From: Corallium rubrum
Taxonomy: Eukaryota > Cnidaria > Anthozoa > Scleralcyonacea > Coralliidae
Direction: 5' to 3'
Length of the DNA stretch: 64,000 nt
NCBI GenBank assembly: GCA_964035015.1
Contig: OZ035997.1
Location: 67,224,320 to 67,288,319 of the forward strand
Each line of letters opens with the position of its first letter. The first letter of the stretch is position 1. The translations under genes were made by a program, and so were the position numbers. This document shows, one piece after another, positions 11,356-20,203 of the stretch. The notes beneath the pieces are model-generated. The model saw only the letters and a list, made by a program, of their open reading frames with translations. It was not told the DNA's origin and did no database searches.

Positions 11356-14300
11356 TTAGATATTATTATGTCCATACGCGTAGGAGCTGACCCCATTTTC
11401 CAACAGGTATCTCTTATCATCAAAGCATGAGAGCGACACCTTATTAATTTCATAACTACCCAACTCATGTTTTACACTCCGGATGGTTTTCATTTTTTGA
11501 AATACCTGTTTCTTACCGAGTAATACGTTTTTGTAGTTTTCGTGTTTGATCTGTTTCTTAGTGACACTTTTCTTAATTCCCTTGGCGGTTTTACCACCTG
11601 TTCCGTCGTCTTTCAGGTACGAATACATCTTACTTCTGAGACCAACGAATTCGGTTATGGGAACACCAGCCGCTTCGTCCTTCATCTTCCCAATAACCTT
11701 TTTGTTCGATTTGTTGTGATACGGCGAGCTCTCTGGATAGTCTGAGTTGTCAAAAATGTGTTTGTCAGCCCAGAAGTCTTTGTAAACGTCTTCCGCCTCA
11801 ATCTCATATGTCAGGCTGTCCGTGTCTGTAAACAACAACTTAGCCCTACTTCCGTATTTTTCCAGCACATAATTGTAATGAAAATCGTACATTAGGGTTT
11901 TAGATAGATCCAGAATACACATACCAACGTAAGCCGGTCGGTTTAACGTTAACACTTCTTTAATCTTATGAACAGCAACCAGGTTTTCGTTAAATATTTT
12001 GGCGGACACGAAAGTTGGTTTGGAAGCCAACCTCAACAGCTTTTCTTCACACGTGACCAACCGGACGTCCACACGCTTTCTCAGGTTCTCCATTGTTTTA
12101 CCAAAAACGCTGTTGTTCATCAGCTTGAAGAAGTCCTTTTCAAAGGCGTTTTTGGCAGCAGTTCTCTTCACCGTGTTGAAGTCGATGTACTGCTTCAGCC
12201 ACTCCGATTGATTGAACAACAAAACCCGGTGAACTTTTTTCACCCTTATTCCAAGCCTAACGTACAGCTGTAGGTTTCTATAGTCGACGACATACCTTTC
12301 CTTTCCCATCAGGTTGGTTATCAGCTTACTGACACCACCAACGCTGACACCGAACTTCCTTTTAATCTCAGAACAATACTCCGACAACATATCTTCCCGT
12401 ATTTCCATCTTCTCAGGGGCTAATGGGTAGTCGTTGTGTAGATCGTGGAGTTTAGGAGGATACTCAAGATCAACCTCAAGTATCATCCCAGTCCGACTGT
12501 CATTCTCCGGAAGTTCCCAGGCCAGGTTTCTTAGCTTACATTCACTCATCCACTTAAATCCACCAGTCGGAAGGCACTGACTCATGGCCCAACCATACAG
12601 ATTATTGGCGTCCAGATACATTATATACTTCACAGCCTCGTCCTCACTATACCCCTTCATATACGGATTGTTGGCTTTTCCGTATCTGTTGGCTATGTAA
12701 CTAACACCACCTCTCAATCCTTTCTCAATGAACTGGAACATGTCGATGTCAGTCATCAGCTCCAGCTCAATCCCAGTCATCTTCAGCATAGCGTCCCATG
12801 CCAACCCAGGTGAAGTGAAGTAGTGACAGGGGTCTAACCCATAGTACTGAACACAGGTCTTCCTAAAGTTCTCAAAGACGTCAGCTAACAGCAACACATC
12901 TGATTTTAGATACACGTCATGGTAGTCCCCCATTGTATTCATTCCAAACGACTCCCAAACCTTCAAAGCGTGTTGGTAATCGGTGTCTGATATCTCCTCA
13001 TCGTTTAGTACGCTATAAAACTCACTCTTTGGTGGTAACCCCGTTTCCTCAAACCGACTGAAGCTATCCATGTAGTCATAGGGGTAAACACCCTTCGTCC
13101 TCATCAGGTCCGACCGGGGACCAAATTCTTTAGCTGTGTATCTGAAGGCGTCCCCCGGGAGATTCCCCACCAACCTATCCAATGAACTACTCATGAACTG
13201 AAAACTGTCCAGAAACACAAGGTTCTTACCTAACATGAAGGCCATGTACTTCTCCATATTATTCGGAATGACGTTAATCTCCTGTCCGAACTTTCCGATC
13301 TCCCCCATAATGAGATGACTATCATAACCCCTCAGGTTGTGTAAGATGACTGGTATCTTATCAGTCATTCTATGATTTCTGTTACAAAGCTGGTGGGCCG
13401 ATCCTCGATATCTTCCCGTTACATGACAATGGTCCCGGACCTTAACGTCTTCTGCTACATACTCTCGCCCACAGATGTGACACTTTATAGCGTCTCTGAA
13501 GTCCGTCCTGTCGGAATCAGTCAGAATCATATCCTGGTTGAAGTGCTCTTTCCGAATACCCTTACAATACTCCACTTCTAACATCTTTCCAATGAACTTG
13601 TTGACAGCACCAGGGCCTCTATACACCTGAACGGGCTTACTATACCTATCGTCATAACAACAGACAACCTTATACCCATAACCACAATCAGTATGTTTCT
13701 GATACTTATCCATGTATGGTCTCCTCTCTTTTTCCTCTCGGTCTGACTCCAGCACCTCCGGTCTGTCAACCTTTTCCGTGATCGCCTCGAAGTCAGCGTA
13801 CACAACAAACGGAACGTTTAACTGTTTGTGGAAATTACTATACTTCAACACGTTTTTACCGGGGTCAGGCATCCTAACAGCCTGTTTACCATTCACACTG
13901 ATACACACGGTCTGATGCCTGTCCAAGATCTCCGTTGAACTGAAACATTGGAGGCAGTAAACACAGAAGTGTTTTCTCCTCTTATGTTTTGTTTTGCTGT
14001 ACATAAACCTATCAAAGTCCTTGATGAGAACGTAATGTCTGTTGTTTTCGTTGGTTATAATCAGGAGGTTCATGACCTCAGTGAACCTTTCCTCTGATAC
14101 GTAAACCGGAAAGGTTAACCCATCCTCATAACCGAAAACGTTGATACGTATCTCATTCTGTTTCTCCACCCGGTTGTACTGTTTCTGAGTCACTGGGAAG
14201 CTGATTCCACTGTAATCCAAGTCGTCAACATGGTCCCGATATTTTGTGACCCTTTGTGGGTCTTGTGGAACGGGAAACTTATGAGCCAGATGACACCACA

Positions 14301-14889
14301 TAAAGCACCTATCATCATTATTCTTAATGTTGATTAACCCCTTCCGACTATTCTTCAGCTCCTTAGGGAGGTCGACATACGACGAGCCTTCCAGTGGACT
14401 GTACACAGTCAGATTAACGTAGTGACCGTCGATTGACTCCACTGTCCAGCCAGATCCCTCGCTTATCCACCGGGCTATTCTAGCCACCACCTCCTCATTC
14501 GCGGTGTCAACGTCCTGACCGATCTCACCACCGTTGATTATAGTCTTGATGTGGCTGTTGAAGTGAGCCGTCTTATAAGTTGTTCCGCCGGACACCTCCT
14601 TCTCAAGCGTCACAACCAGCGTTTCAGCGAACTTCAGCCCCCTCATCTCAGCCAGCTCCCGACGTAGCAGCCGTACCACATCATTCCTGAGGGCGTTTAC
14701 CTGTTCCAGTGGGTGTTGGGACACAACAGCACAGCTGAACGACTTAGTTTTACCCCTCAGAGCTCTGTCTAACTGATTTATGTCATAACCGATTAGTCTC
14801 TCGTAGAGACGGGGGTCTATATCATCGGAATAGTCAAACATGTCAGGGTCTAAGTCGTCGTCTTGGTGGATCATAACACCTGAGCTCAT
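11356..14889 (-). CDS. polB: P1 protein-primed family B DNA polymerase
   Basis: About 1177 residues, starting at the ATG of MSSGVMIHQ; the frame extends 21 bp further only through a GTG. Visible motifs: exonuclease I YADFEA (about 365); an endonuclease-VII-like zinc site with CHICG, then DHCHVTGRYRG, then LCN (about 466-500); polymerase motif A LDANNLYGWAM (about 758); motif B LMNNSVFGKT (about 925); motif C FTDTDSL (about 1020). A CVYC...H...C finger lies near 306-330. The length and motif order are typical of Polinton pPolB, which copies the element from its ends with a protein primer. The start overlaps the 3' end of the upstream zinc-ribbon gene. It looks open throughout. Confidence 0.95.
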   Translation of the reverse strand: MSSGVMIHQDDDLDPDMFDYSDDIDPRLYERLIGYDINQLDRALRGKTKSFSCAVVSQHPLEQVNALRNDVVRLLRRELAEMRGLKFAETLVVTLEKEVSGGTTYKTAHFNSHIKTIINGGEIGQDVDTANEEVVARIARWISEGSGWTVESIDGHYVNLTVYSPLEGSSYVDLPKELKNSRKGLINIKNNDDRCFMWCHLAHKFPVPQDPQRVTKYRDHVDDLDYSGISFPVTQKQYNRVEKQNEIRINVFGYEDGLTFPVYVSEERFTEVMNLLIITNENNRHYVLIKDFDRFMYSKTKHKRRKHFCVYCLQCFSSTEILDRHQTVCISVNGKQAVRMPDPGKNVLKYSNFHKQLNVPFVVYADFEAITEKVDRPEVLESDREEKERRPYMDKYQKHTDCGYGYKVVCCYDDRYSKPVQVYRGPGAVNKFIGKMLEVEYCKGIRKEHFNQDMILTDSDRTDFRDAIKCHICGREYVAEDVKVRDHCHVTGRYRGSAHQLCNRNHRMTDKIPVILHNLRGYDSHLIMGEIGKFGQEINVIPNNMEKYMAFMLGKNLVFLDSFQFMSSSLDRLVGNLPGDAFRYTAKEFGPRSDLMRTKGVYPYDYMDSFSRFEETGLPPKSEFYSVLNDEEISDTDYQHALKVWESFGMNTMGDYHDVYLKSDVLLLADVFENFRKTCVQYYGLDPCHYFTSPGLAWDAMLKMTGIELELMTDIDMFQFIEKGLRGGVSYIANRYGKANNPYMKGYSEDEAVKYIMYLDANNLYGWAMSQCLPTGGFKWMSECKLRNLAWELPENDSRTGMILEVDLEYPPKLHDLHNDYPLAPEKMEIREDMLSEYCSEIKRKFGVSVGGVSKLITNLMGKERYVVDYRNLQLYVRLGIRVKKVHRVLLFNQSEWLKQYIDFNTVKRTAAKNAFEKDFFKLMNNSVFGKTMENLRKRVDVRLVTCEEKLLRLASKPTFVSAKIFNENLVAVHKIKEVLTLNRPAYVGMCILDLSKTLMYDFHYNYVLEKYGSRAKLLFTDTDSLTYEIEAEDVYKDFWADKHIFDNSDYPESSPYHNKSNKKVIGKMKDEAAGVPITEFVGLRSKMYSYLKDDGTGGKTAKGIKKSVTKKQIKHENYKNVLLGKKQVFQKMKTIRSVKHELGSYEINKVSLSCFDDKRYLLENGVSSYAYGHNNI

Positions 14890-15508
14890 CGTTATAACAG
14901 GGGTGATCACATTCCGTTAGGTGTCGTCTCAACCACCTGGTGTAGAACCTGTCCGGGGTACGGTCCCAGCCAAGCTCCTTATACACAATCCCGAACGGAT
15001 TGTTATCAAACAGATCCTTTGTTTTCCCCTCCCTAAGATCCTTCAAACCACTCAGTAACCCAATCCCTCTTCTTGAGCACAGTCTGATGATGTAATAATT
15101 GTATCTGGACACATTACGACCTCTTATCAGACCCTTACTTCTCATCACCCGAAGAACCTTGGAAAAGTCGGCTAGGACAACGTCAACGGCTGTGTTTCTG
15201 ACGACTCCGGTGAGTCTCTTCCTCATCCAATGATTTCTCGAATGCTCACTTCTACGACCAACAGCCCCCAGATATCTCCCGACAACATATCCATACTCCG
15301 TATCACCACATCCTGGACAGGAATACATCTCAGTGCTCAACTTCACACGGAATCTGGAACAATCCTCACACCACAACTTTGTACTACGTCTGGGCGGATC
15401 CCAGGTCTGGGGTACTAACTCAATCCCCATCTGCTTACAGACCCACCCAACGCTTGAAAACGGTAAATCCTTCAGCCCCTTCGGTAAATCCGACCAGGAA
15501 ACAGACAT
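14843..15508 (-). CDS. P1 zinc-ribbon protein resembling VLTF3
   Basis: 221 residues. A zinc ribbon (CEDC ... CPGCG, about 47-66) is followed by SEHSRNHWMRKRL and a helical region with VSRYNYYIIRL. Poxvirus late transcription factor 3 and its giant-virus relatives have the same order: a zinc ribbon, then a helical segment with an R-N-H motif, then helices before a P-rich end. From that pattern I infer a VLTF3-like late transcription factor, but the similarity is weak by eye and an unrelated zinc-binding protein is possible. The ATG follows TTTAGTTATA. Its 3' end overlaps PolB and its 5' end overlaps the next upstream gene. Confidence 0.6.
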   Translation of the reverse strand: MSVSWSDLPKGLKDLPFSSVGWVCKQMGIELVPQTWDPPRRSTKLWCEDCSRFRVKLSTEMYSCPGCGDTEYGYVVGRYLGAVGRRSEHSRNHWMRKRLTGVVRNTAVDVVLADFSKVLRVMRSKGLIRGRNVSRYNYYIIRLCSRRGIGLLSGLKDLREGKTKDLFDNNPFGIVYKELGWDRTPDRFYTRWLRRHLTECDHPCYNDELRCYDPPRRRLRP

Positions 15509-15929
15509 TATAACTAAACCCTAACAGATCCCTTAACCCACCAACCAGACCAACAGACCCAATAAACAGGGTCTGATACTCTTTCATTTCACCTGATGGT
15601 TTGTAATAGTCAGACAACTCAGGCTTTGGTTGGGACGACCCAACGACCTCAGCCTGTCTCAACCTATCCTTCAGCAGATCTAGAGCGTGATTTGTTGTGT
15701 TGATGTCAGCGTTGGCGTCAGACAGTTCCTGTCTTAACCTCTGTATCCTATCCTTCTTATTCACCTCTTTTTCATACCATTTCTCCTTTGCCCTAGCCAG
15801 CTGCTCAAGGGCGTGGTTGTGTCTCTTAATATCAGCTTCATACCCGGTGTGATTTAACTTTGAAAACATAAATCCGGCGCCCACGAAGGCCAGGGCGTTA
15901 AACAGTCCGCCAGCAACCACACTAGCCAT
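15435..15929 (-). CDS. P1 small membrane/coiled-coil protein
   Basis: 164 residues. An N-terminal hydrophobic stretch (GGLFNALAFVGAGFMF, residues 7-22) is followed by a long charged coiled coil (about 30-95) rich in K, E, R and L, and then a second hydrophobic patch. Similar small 'hydrophobic N-terminus plus coiled coil' proteins recur in Polintons and adintoviruses. Function unknown, possibly a virion or membrane component. The ATG follows TAGTTATATAT. The 3' end overlaps the VLTF3-like gene by about 70 bp in another frame. Confidence 0.65.
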   Translation of the reverse strand: MASVVAGGLFNALAFVGAGFMFSKLNHTGYEADIKRHNHALEQLARAKEKWYEKEVNKKDRIQRLRQELSDANADINTTNHALDLLKDRLRQAEVVGSSQPKPELSDYYKPSGEMKEYQTLFIGSVGLVGGLRDLLGFSYNVCFLVGFTEGAEGFTVFKRWVGL

Positions 15930-15956
15930 ATATATAACTAGAGATAATACACTCCG

Positions 15957-16346
15957 TCACAAAGATCCGATAATAGAATGGATGTTACGCCTTTCCCAAT
16001 ACGGAATCCTGATTAGGTAATGACCGTTGTCCTTGGCGTACTCGTCTTTCATCCGATCGTGTTCCTTCTGTACCCTAAAGCACCTTTCTGCCTCTTCCTG
16101 AGTCAACTTACCAGACCAGGTGGAAGGGCTGAAATGTTGTTCACCATCATACTCAATCAGTATGAAAGCGCCATCATTAATAGGTATCGCGAAGTCATAC
16201 CTCAAAAGACCACCGCCCAACCCCACTAACCCATCAAAAGTCTTCTCCCTAACCGCCTCAATTCTGTTAGCGCGTAGGGCATCCCACACATTCCTCTCTC
16301 CTCTAGACATAGGGGGCAGCCAACGTGTCTCAATCTCTACGCTCAT
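15957..16346 (-). CDS. P1 small PD-(D/E)XK-type nuclease
   Basis: About 129 residues from the ATG of MSVEIETRW; the upstream extension begins only with GTG. The pattern LRYDFAIP, then ILIEYDGEQHF, then KDEYAKDNGHYLIRIPYW fits the D...E-x-D...Q-H restriction-endonuclease-like fold seen in small viral and DUF559/VSR-like nucleases, in which the D and E/D residues bind the catalytic metal. Likely roles are resolving or trimming replication intermediates, or attacking competing DNA; both are inference. It lies between small membrane-protein genes of the minus block. Confidence 0.75.
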   Translation of the reverse strand: MSVEIETRWLPPMSRGERNVWDALRANRIEAVREKTFDGLVGLGGGLLRYDFAIPINDGAFILIEYDGEQHFSPSTWSGKLTQEEAERCFRVQKEHDRMKDEYAKDNGHYLIRIPYWERRNIHSIIGSL

Positions 16347-16376
16347 AGTAACCACTGCATATGGAACCCCCTTAGG

Positions 16377-16616
16377 CTACTTAGGCTTCGAAAAAGGGTC
16401 AACCGGTAGGTACCCATTCGACTGGGCATATTTAATCCCAACTGTACCAATTCCAACGGCCAAAGCCAGCTTGGCGGTACCCTTTATAGACTCAGGAGTA
16501 CCCAAAGGTTCCCTCAGGACCTTCCTCGAAGCCATGGAAACCGCCACAGCTCCGCTTGTGATCAGGAGAGCATCGTAGAGCTCGTTCATCAGTTCTTTTC
16601 GGTCGGTGGTTGACAT
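16377..16616 (-). CDS. P1 small membrane protein
   Basis: 79 residues if it starts at MSTTDRKEL. I prefer this ATG because it is preceded by GTTAGTATA, the start context shared by other P1 genes. The frame is open for eight more codons upstream. There are one or two weak hydrophobic helices (LLITSGAVAVSMA and AKLALAVGIGTVGIKY). Not recognised. Confidence 0.55.
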   Translation of the reverse strand: MSTTDRKELMNELYDALLITSGAVAVSMASRKVLREPLGTPESIKGTAKLALAVGIGTVGIKYAQSNGYLPVDPFSKPK

Positions 16617-16632
16617 TATACTAACACATATT

Positions 16633-17013
16633 TCATTCATCGAAGGTGTCTAAAACCGGGGAAGTCCGAACGGGGTTTTGTGGTTCGACAGTTCCTTCCA
16701 TTACCTTCTCCTCATCAACGGTTTTCAGTCTCTGAACCTCCCTTCTCTCCTGCCTCATAGTGTAATAGCGTGAAGCCCCACCGATAACCAACCCAACGGT
16801 TCCGATTATGTAACCATAATAAGCTGACCGACCACCAACCCCAGGACCAATCTCAGCCACCAACCGCTCTCTGGCTTTCCTCTCCTTGGCCACCTTCGAT
16901 ATTTGAGCCAGTCGTTTACCAGCCTCCACCCGTTTCGGATCCTTGACTCTCTCCGTCTTGACCACTGATGTCACCTTAGGGACTTCCGGGGTTTTCTCAG
17001 ACTCGTCAGCCAT
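16633..17013 (-). CDS. P1 single-pass membrane protein
   Basis: 126 residues. A lysine/arginine-rich N-terminal half (residues 18-52) is followed by a glycine-rich hydrophobic segment (YYGYIIGTVGLVIGGAS, about 67-83) and a charged tail. Family not recognised. The positive N-terminus next to a membrane helix could suit a DNA-binding or core-membrane link, but this is a guess. The ATG follows ATTAGTGTATAG. Confidence 0.6.
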   Translation of the reverse strand: MADESEKTPEVPKVTSVVKTERVKDPKRVEAGKRLAQISKVAKERKARERLVAEIGPGVGGRSAYYGYIIGTVGLVIGGASRYYTMRQERREVQRLKTVDEEKVMEGTVEPQNPVRTSPVLDTFDE

Positions 17014-17025
17014 CTATACACTAAT

Positions 17026-17346
17026 CTATGTTTCATCTGTGAGGTCATCTGTAGGAATCTCTGAGGTCGTCTCTGGGGAATCTGTGAGACCATCTGTAGG
17101 AATCTCTGAGGTCGTCTCTAAGGAATCTATGAGGTCATCTGTAGGGATCTCTGAGGCTGTTTGTGGAAAGTCTGTGAGGTCATCTGTAGGGGTTTCTAAG
17201 ACCGTCGGCCAGACAACAACAGACTCAGTCACGTAGTACTCTCCCCTACGGTTCCTCCTAACACAATGTCTCATCACCCCGATAGCTCTTCTAAGGGCGT
17301 GGAGGATAATCAGTATGGGTCGTCTAAGTCTCTTCGGAATCTTCAT
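17026..17346 (-). CDS. P1 small protein with acidic tandem repeat
   Basis: 106 residues. A basic N-terminus (PKRLRRPILIILHALRRAIG) is followed by a C-terminal half made of about four copies of a 13-16-residue repeat containing SEIPTDDLTD. The DNA repeat is plain at 17035-17190. This low-complexity Thr/Asp region may be a spacer or stalk. It is the first gene of the minus-strand run reading towards PolB and is divergent from the kinase-like gene, 45 bp away. Confidence 0.55.
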   Translation of the reverse strand: MKIPKRLRRPILIILHALRRAIGVMRHCVRRNRRGEYYVTESVVVWPTVLETPTDDLTDFPQTASEIPTDDLIDSLETTSEIPTDGLTDSPETTSEIPTDDLTDET

Positions 17347-17391
17347 ATAAAATACGGGAGGTCTAGGATCATGCCGTATACCTGGGGTATA

Positions 17392-18135
17392 ATGACTGAG
17401 ACAAAGTTTAGTGCTCGGCTGATTGCCCTCGACGGAAAGATCGGTGTTGGAAAGACAACGTTCACTATACCATTTGCTGTAAGAAATGGCTATTACCTTG
17501 CTGAGGAGCCAGTTGACGACAATCCATACCTCGAAAGGTTTTACGCCGACCCCGGGAGGTGGGCGTACGAGATGGAGACCTGGTTCCTCGGTGAGAGAAT
17601 TGACGTCTACCTAGAGGCTCTGGAGTTAATCAACGAAGGGAGGAATGTGGTCGTAGGGCGAACACATCACAGCTGTATGGTTTTCACTTAGAACTGTTGG
17701 CGTAATGGGTGGATAACCGACAAACAGTTCTCTGAGTATTCCCAGGTCTTCCACTCACTAAACAATCTACTCCCAACCCCTGACGCTCTACTATTCCTAA
17801 AAGCCTCAGTTGAAACCTGCCACGACCGAATGCTCAGGAGAGGTCGGGAATGTGAAGCCGGTGTGACTAAGGATTACCTCAGGTGTGTGGGAAGGTATAT
17901 GGGAGAGATGACTGAGGATATAGCCCTTGAGGGGACTGAGGTGATTACCCTCGACTGGGAAGACTTCGGTCCGGATGAGTCGGAGGTAGTCGATGCCCTC
18001 AATGGGACCCCTAGCGGATTTCACGGTTGGATGGCCAGTGTGGGTAACCAGGACGTCTACATACCAGAGATAGTCAGTCAGGCCCACCAGGCCCGGCATG
18101 CTCAGCTGAGTCATAAGTCCTATTATACCGTGTGA
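17392..18135 (+). pseudogene. P1 deoxynucleoside-kinase-like gene, broken
   Basis: The N-terminal part has a P-loop (GKIGVGKTT), then EEPVDDNPYLERFYADP, the diagnostic pattern of the dNK/dCK/dGK family that phosphorylates deoxynucleosides. The C-terminal part has a lid-like RRGRECEAG segment. The gene appears to have about one break. Nucleotide-salvage kinases are known in large DNA viruses and would supply dNTPs for replication; in a Polinton this is an unusual accessory. It is the only plus-strand gene inside the minus block and overlaps the next gene tail to tail. Confidence 0.75.
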
Positions 18136-18595
18136 TCATACTGTCGGAATGTGGACAGACCTCAGTCACAATGTCATCGAGTACATGGACGTCGGATAGG
18201 AAGACCGTTTCGTCGTAGGAAGCTCCGCGTAGGAAGCTTCTGATTTGTGTCAGGACCTTGTGATAGCTGACGTGAGCAAATTTACAGTTTTCCAGTTTGC
18301 CAGACATCCCCGACTTGGTCACATACCCCTGAATCAAAACGCCAGGACTGGCTATGGTTCCGAGGATCAGTGGGTTAGCTGTAACACCACCAGCTATTCC
18401 CCCGACCACAGTCAACCCAATAGAGACCGTCTCGAGGATCATCTTCAGTCTCTTCAGTCGGGTGTGTTTCCACTTGTAACAGGTCGCTAACCTGTGGTAA
18501 TACGAATAGAGTCGGGTTAGTTTGTTCACTTCAGCCGATTGGAGGTTTTTACCAATGTGGTTGAAGCTGACGACGCTTTTCCTCTTTTTCCCCAT
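18074..18595 (-). CDS. P1 two-helix membrane protein (SLATT-like layout)
   Basis: 173 residues. A basic N-terminus and an amphipathic helix (about 20-55) are followed by two adjacent hydrophobic segments (ETVSIGLTVVGGIAGGV, then LILGTIASPGVLIQGYV, about 55-92) and a long cytosolic-looking C-terminal helix region. The helix, two-TM, helix layout resembles SLATT-type membrane proteins, but I see no decisive motif. The 3' end overlaps the kinase-like gene by about 60 bp on the opposite strand. The ATG follows GTAATTAGA. Confidence 0.6.
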   Translation of the reverse strand: MGKKRKSVVSFNHIGKNLQSAEVNKLTRLYSYYHRLATCYKWKHTRLKRLKMILETVSIGLTVVGGIAGGVTANPLILGTIASPGVLIQGYVTKSGMSGKLENCKFAHVSYHKVLTQIRSFLRGASYDETVFLSDVHVLDDIVTEVCPHSDSMITRYNRTYDSAEHAGPGGPD

Positions 18596-18600
18596 TCTAA

Positions 18601-19386
18601 TTACAGGTCATATTCAACCATGGTCCTGTTACAAATCTTCTCAATCTCAGGGTTCCCCAGACGACCCTCTACGACTTTCATACCGTAAAAGTTGATGTCT
18701 GAATAATACTTCTTAAAACTGTTTAGCCCGAAGACATCCATATAAGATGTTCCTATATGATCGATGTTACTAATAAAAAGTGAGTCTCTTAGTATTTCAC
18801 CATTTATCCTAACGTGTGACACTCTAACTCCGGATAGCCAGTGGGCAGATATCAGAATCTTCTTCCCAATGAACTTCGCTGGAATTGTGCACTCGTGAAT
18901 CCTATGTGGTGACGACCCATCTATAAACAGTTTGTCATTCACCCCAGCTTTAAACCCAATGCTTCTACCGAGACTGTTGTCATTATTGGAAACAATCATT
19001 TCCCAGGTACCTGACGCCGATCTCACGCCGTTCCTCTTCACCACGACGAAAACCGAAACATCGGTAAACATAAATCTGGGTATGCTAACGTGGAAGCCCG
19101 TTCTTATTGAGGACTCAGGGTGAAGGAAGTGGTGGTCGCCAGTAGTGTTAAGCTATGGGTTGATACTAGGGGGTCTCCAAAACATGGTTGAGTTGGTTCT
19201 GGTCTCACCGTCCCTATCCTCTATGTAATCAACAAAGGGGGGGAGTTTAGAGACCGCGTTTTTACTGGCCCTGGTTACGTTCAGATCAAAGATAACTCTG
19301 TGGTCACGGGTCTTTATGTGAGCTTTCAGTCTATCGTTGAGTTGTTTATTAGTGACCGGTCTGCTGTAACCATAAAACAGACTCAT
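18601..19386 (-). pseudogene. P1 LamG-like protein, second copy, broken
   Basis: A tandem paralogue of the gene at 19415-20200, with the same opening (MSLFYGY) and the same ending (MVEYDL). Similarity is clear over most of the length. It appears broken once or twice. It is most likely a duplication of the neighbouring gene inside the element, with one copy now decaying. Confidence 0.75.
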
Positions 19387-19414
19387 ATACTATAGGAGAG
19401 ATACCCGGACGTGA

Positions 19415-20200
19415 CTACAGGTCATATTCAGCCATAACCTCCTTACAAATCCTCCCGATCTCGGGTTCCCCCAGACGACCCTCCACAACCCTCATACCGT
19501 AGAAGCTAATGTCTGAGTAAAAACTTTTTAAGCTGTTTACCCCAAGGACACTCAGGTAGGGTGTTCCCAACTGTCCGATGTCACACATAGAGTATGAGTC
19601 CCTCAGTATCTCGCCATTTATCCTGACGTGTGACACTCTAAGTCCGGATAGCCAGTGGGCAGATATCAGAGTCCTCTTCCCGACGAACTTCGCCGGAATC
19701 GTACACTCACGAAACCTAGACGGTGTCATCCCACCGAAGACCAGTCTATTACTCACCCCAGCTTTAAACCCAAGGTTCCTACCACCGTTAACATTGGCAT
19801 TGGAAACAATTGTTTCCCAGGCACCCGACGCCGATCTTACGTCGTTCCTCTTTACCACAACGAAAACTGAGACATTGGTGAACATGAATCTGGGCACGTT
19901 AGCCTGGAAGGCTGTTCTTATTGAGGACTCAGGGTAAAGGAAGTGGTGGTCACCGGTGGTGTTAAGCTGTGGGTTGACACTTAGGGGTCTCCAAAACATG
20001 GATGAGTGGATCTCACCATCCCTGTCTTCTATGTAGTCAACAAAATGGAGTCTGGAAACGACGTTCTTACTGGATCTGGTAACGTTCAGGTCAAAGATGA
20101 CCTTGTAGTCAGGCTCCGTGTTAAGGACTTCTCTCAGCCTGTCGCTGAGATGTTTACTAGTCACTGTGTCCAGTCTGTTGTAACCATAAAACAGACTCAT
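19415..20200 (-). CDS. P1 LamG/concanavalin-like surface protein
   Basis: 261 residues. The second half (about 100-255) has the feel of a LamG/concanavalin-A-like beta sandwich: [13 protein letters not shown], then ETIVSN, then RNLGFKAG, then SFYGMRVVEGRLGEPEI, where the last stretch matches the usual final strand plus 'd.ei..i' helix. Such domains bind glycans, so an adhesin or fibre role is possible; this is inference. No signal peptide. A close homologue is in P2 at 56308-57102. The ATG follows CTATAGTAT. Confidence 0.65.
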   Translation of the reverse strand: MSLFYGYNRLDTVTSKHLSDRLREVLNTEPDYKVIFDLNVTRSSKNVVSRLHFVDYIEDRDGEIHSSMFWRPLSVNPQLNTTGDHHFLYPESSIRTAFQANVPRFMFTNVSVFVVVKRNDVRSASGAWETIVSNANVNGGRNLGFKAGVSNRLVFGGMTPSRFRECTIPAKFVGKRTLISAHWLSGLRVSHVRINGEILRDSYSMCDIGQLGTPYLSVLGVNSLKSFYSDISFYGMRVVEGRLGEPEIGRICKEVMAEYDL

Positions 20201-20203
20201 ATA

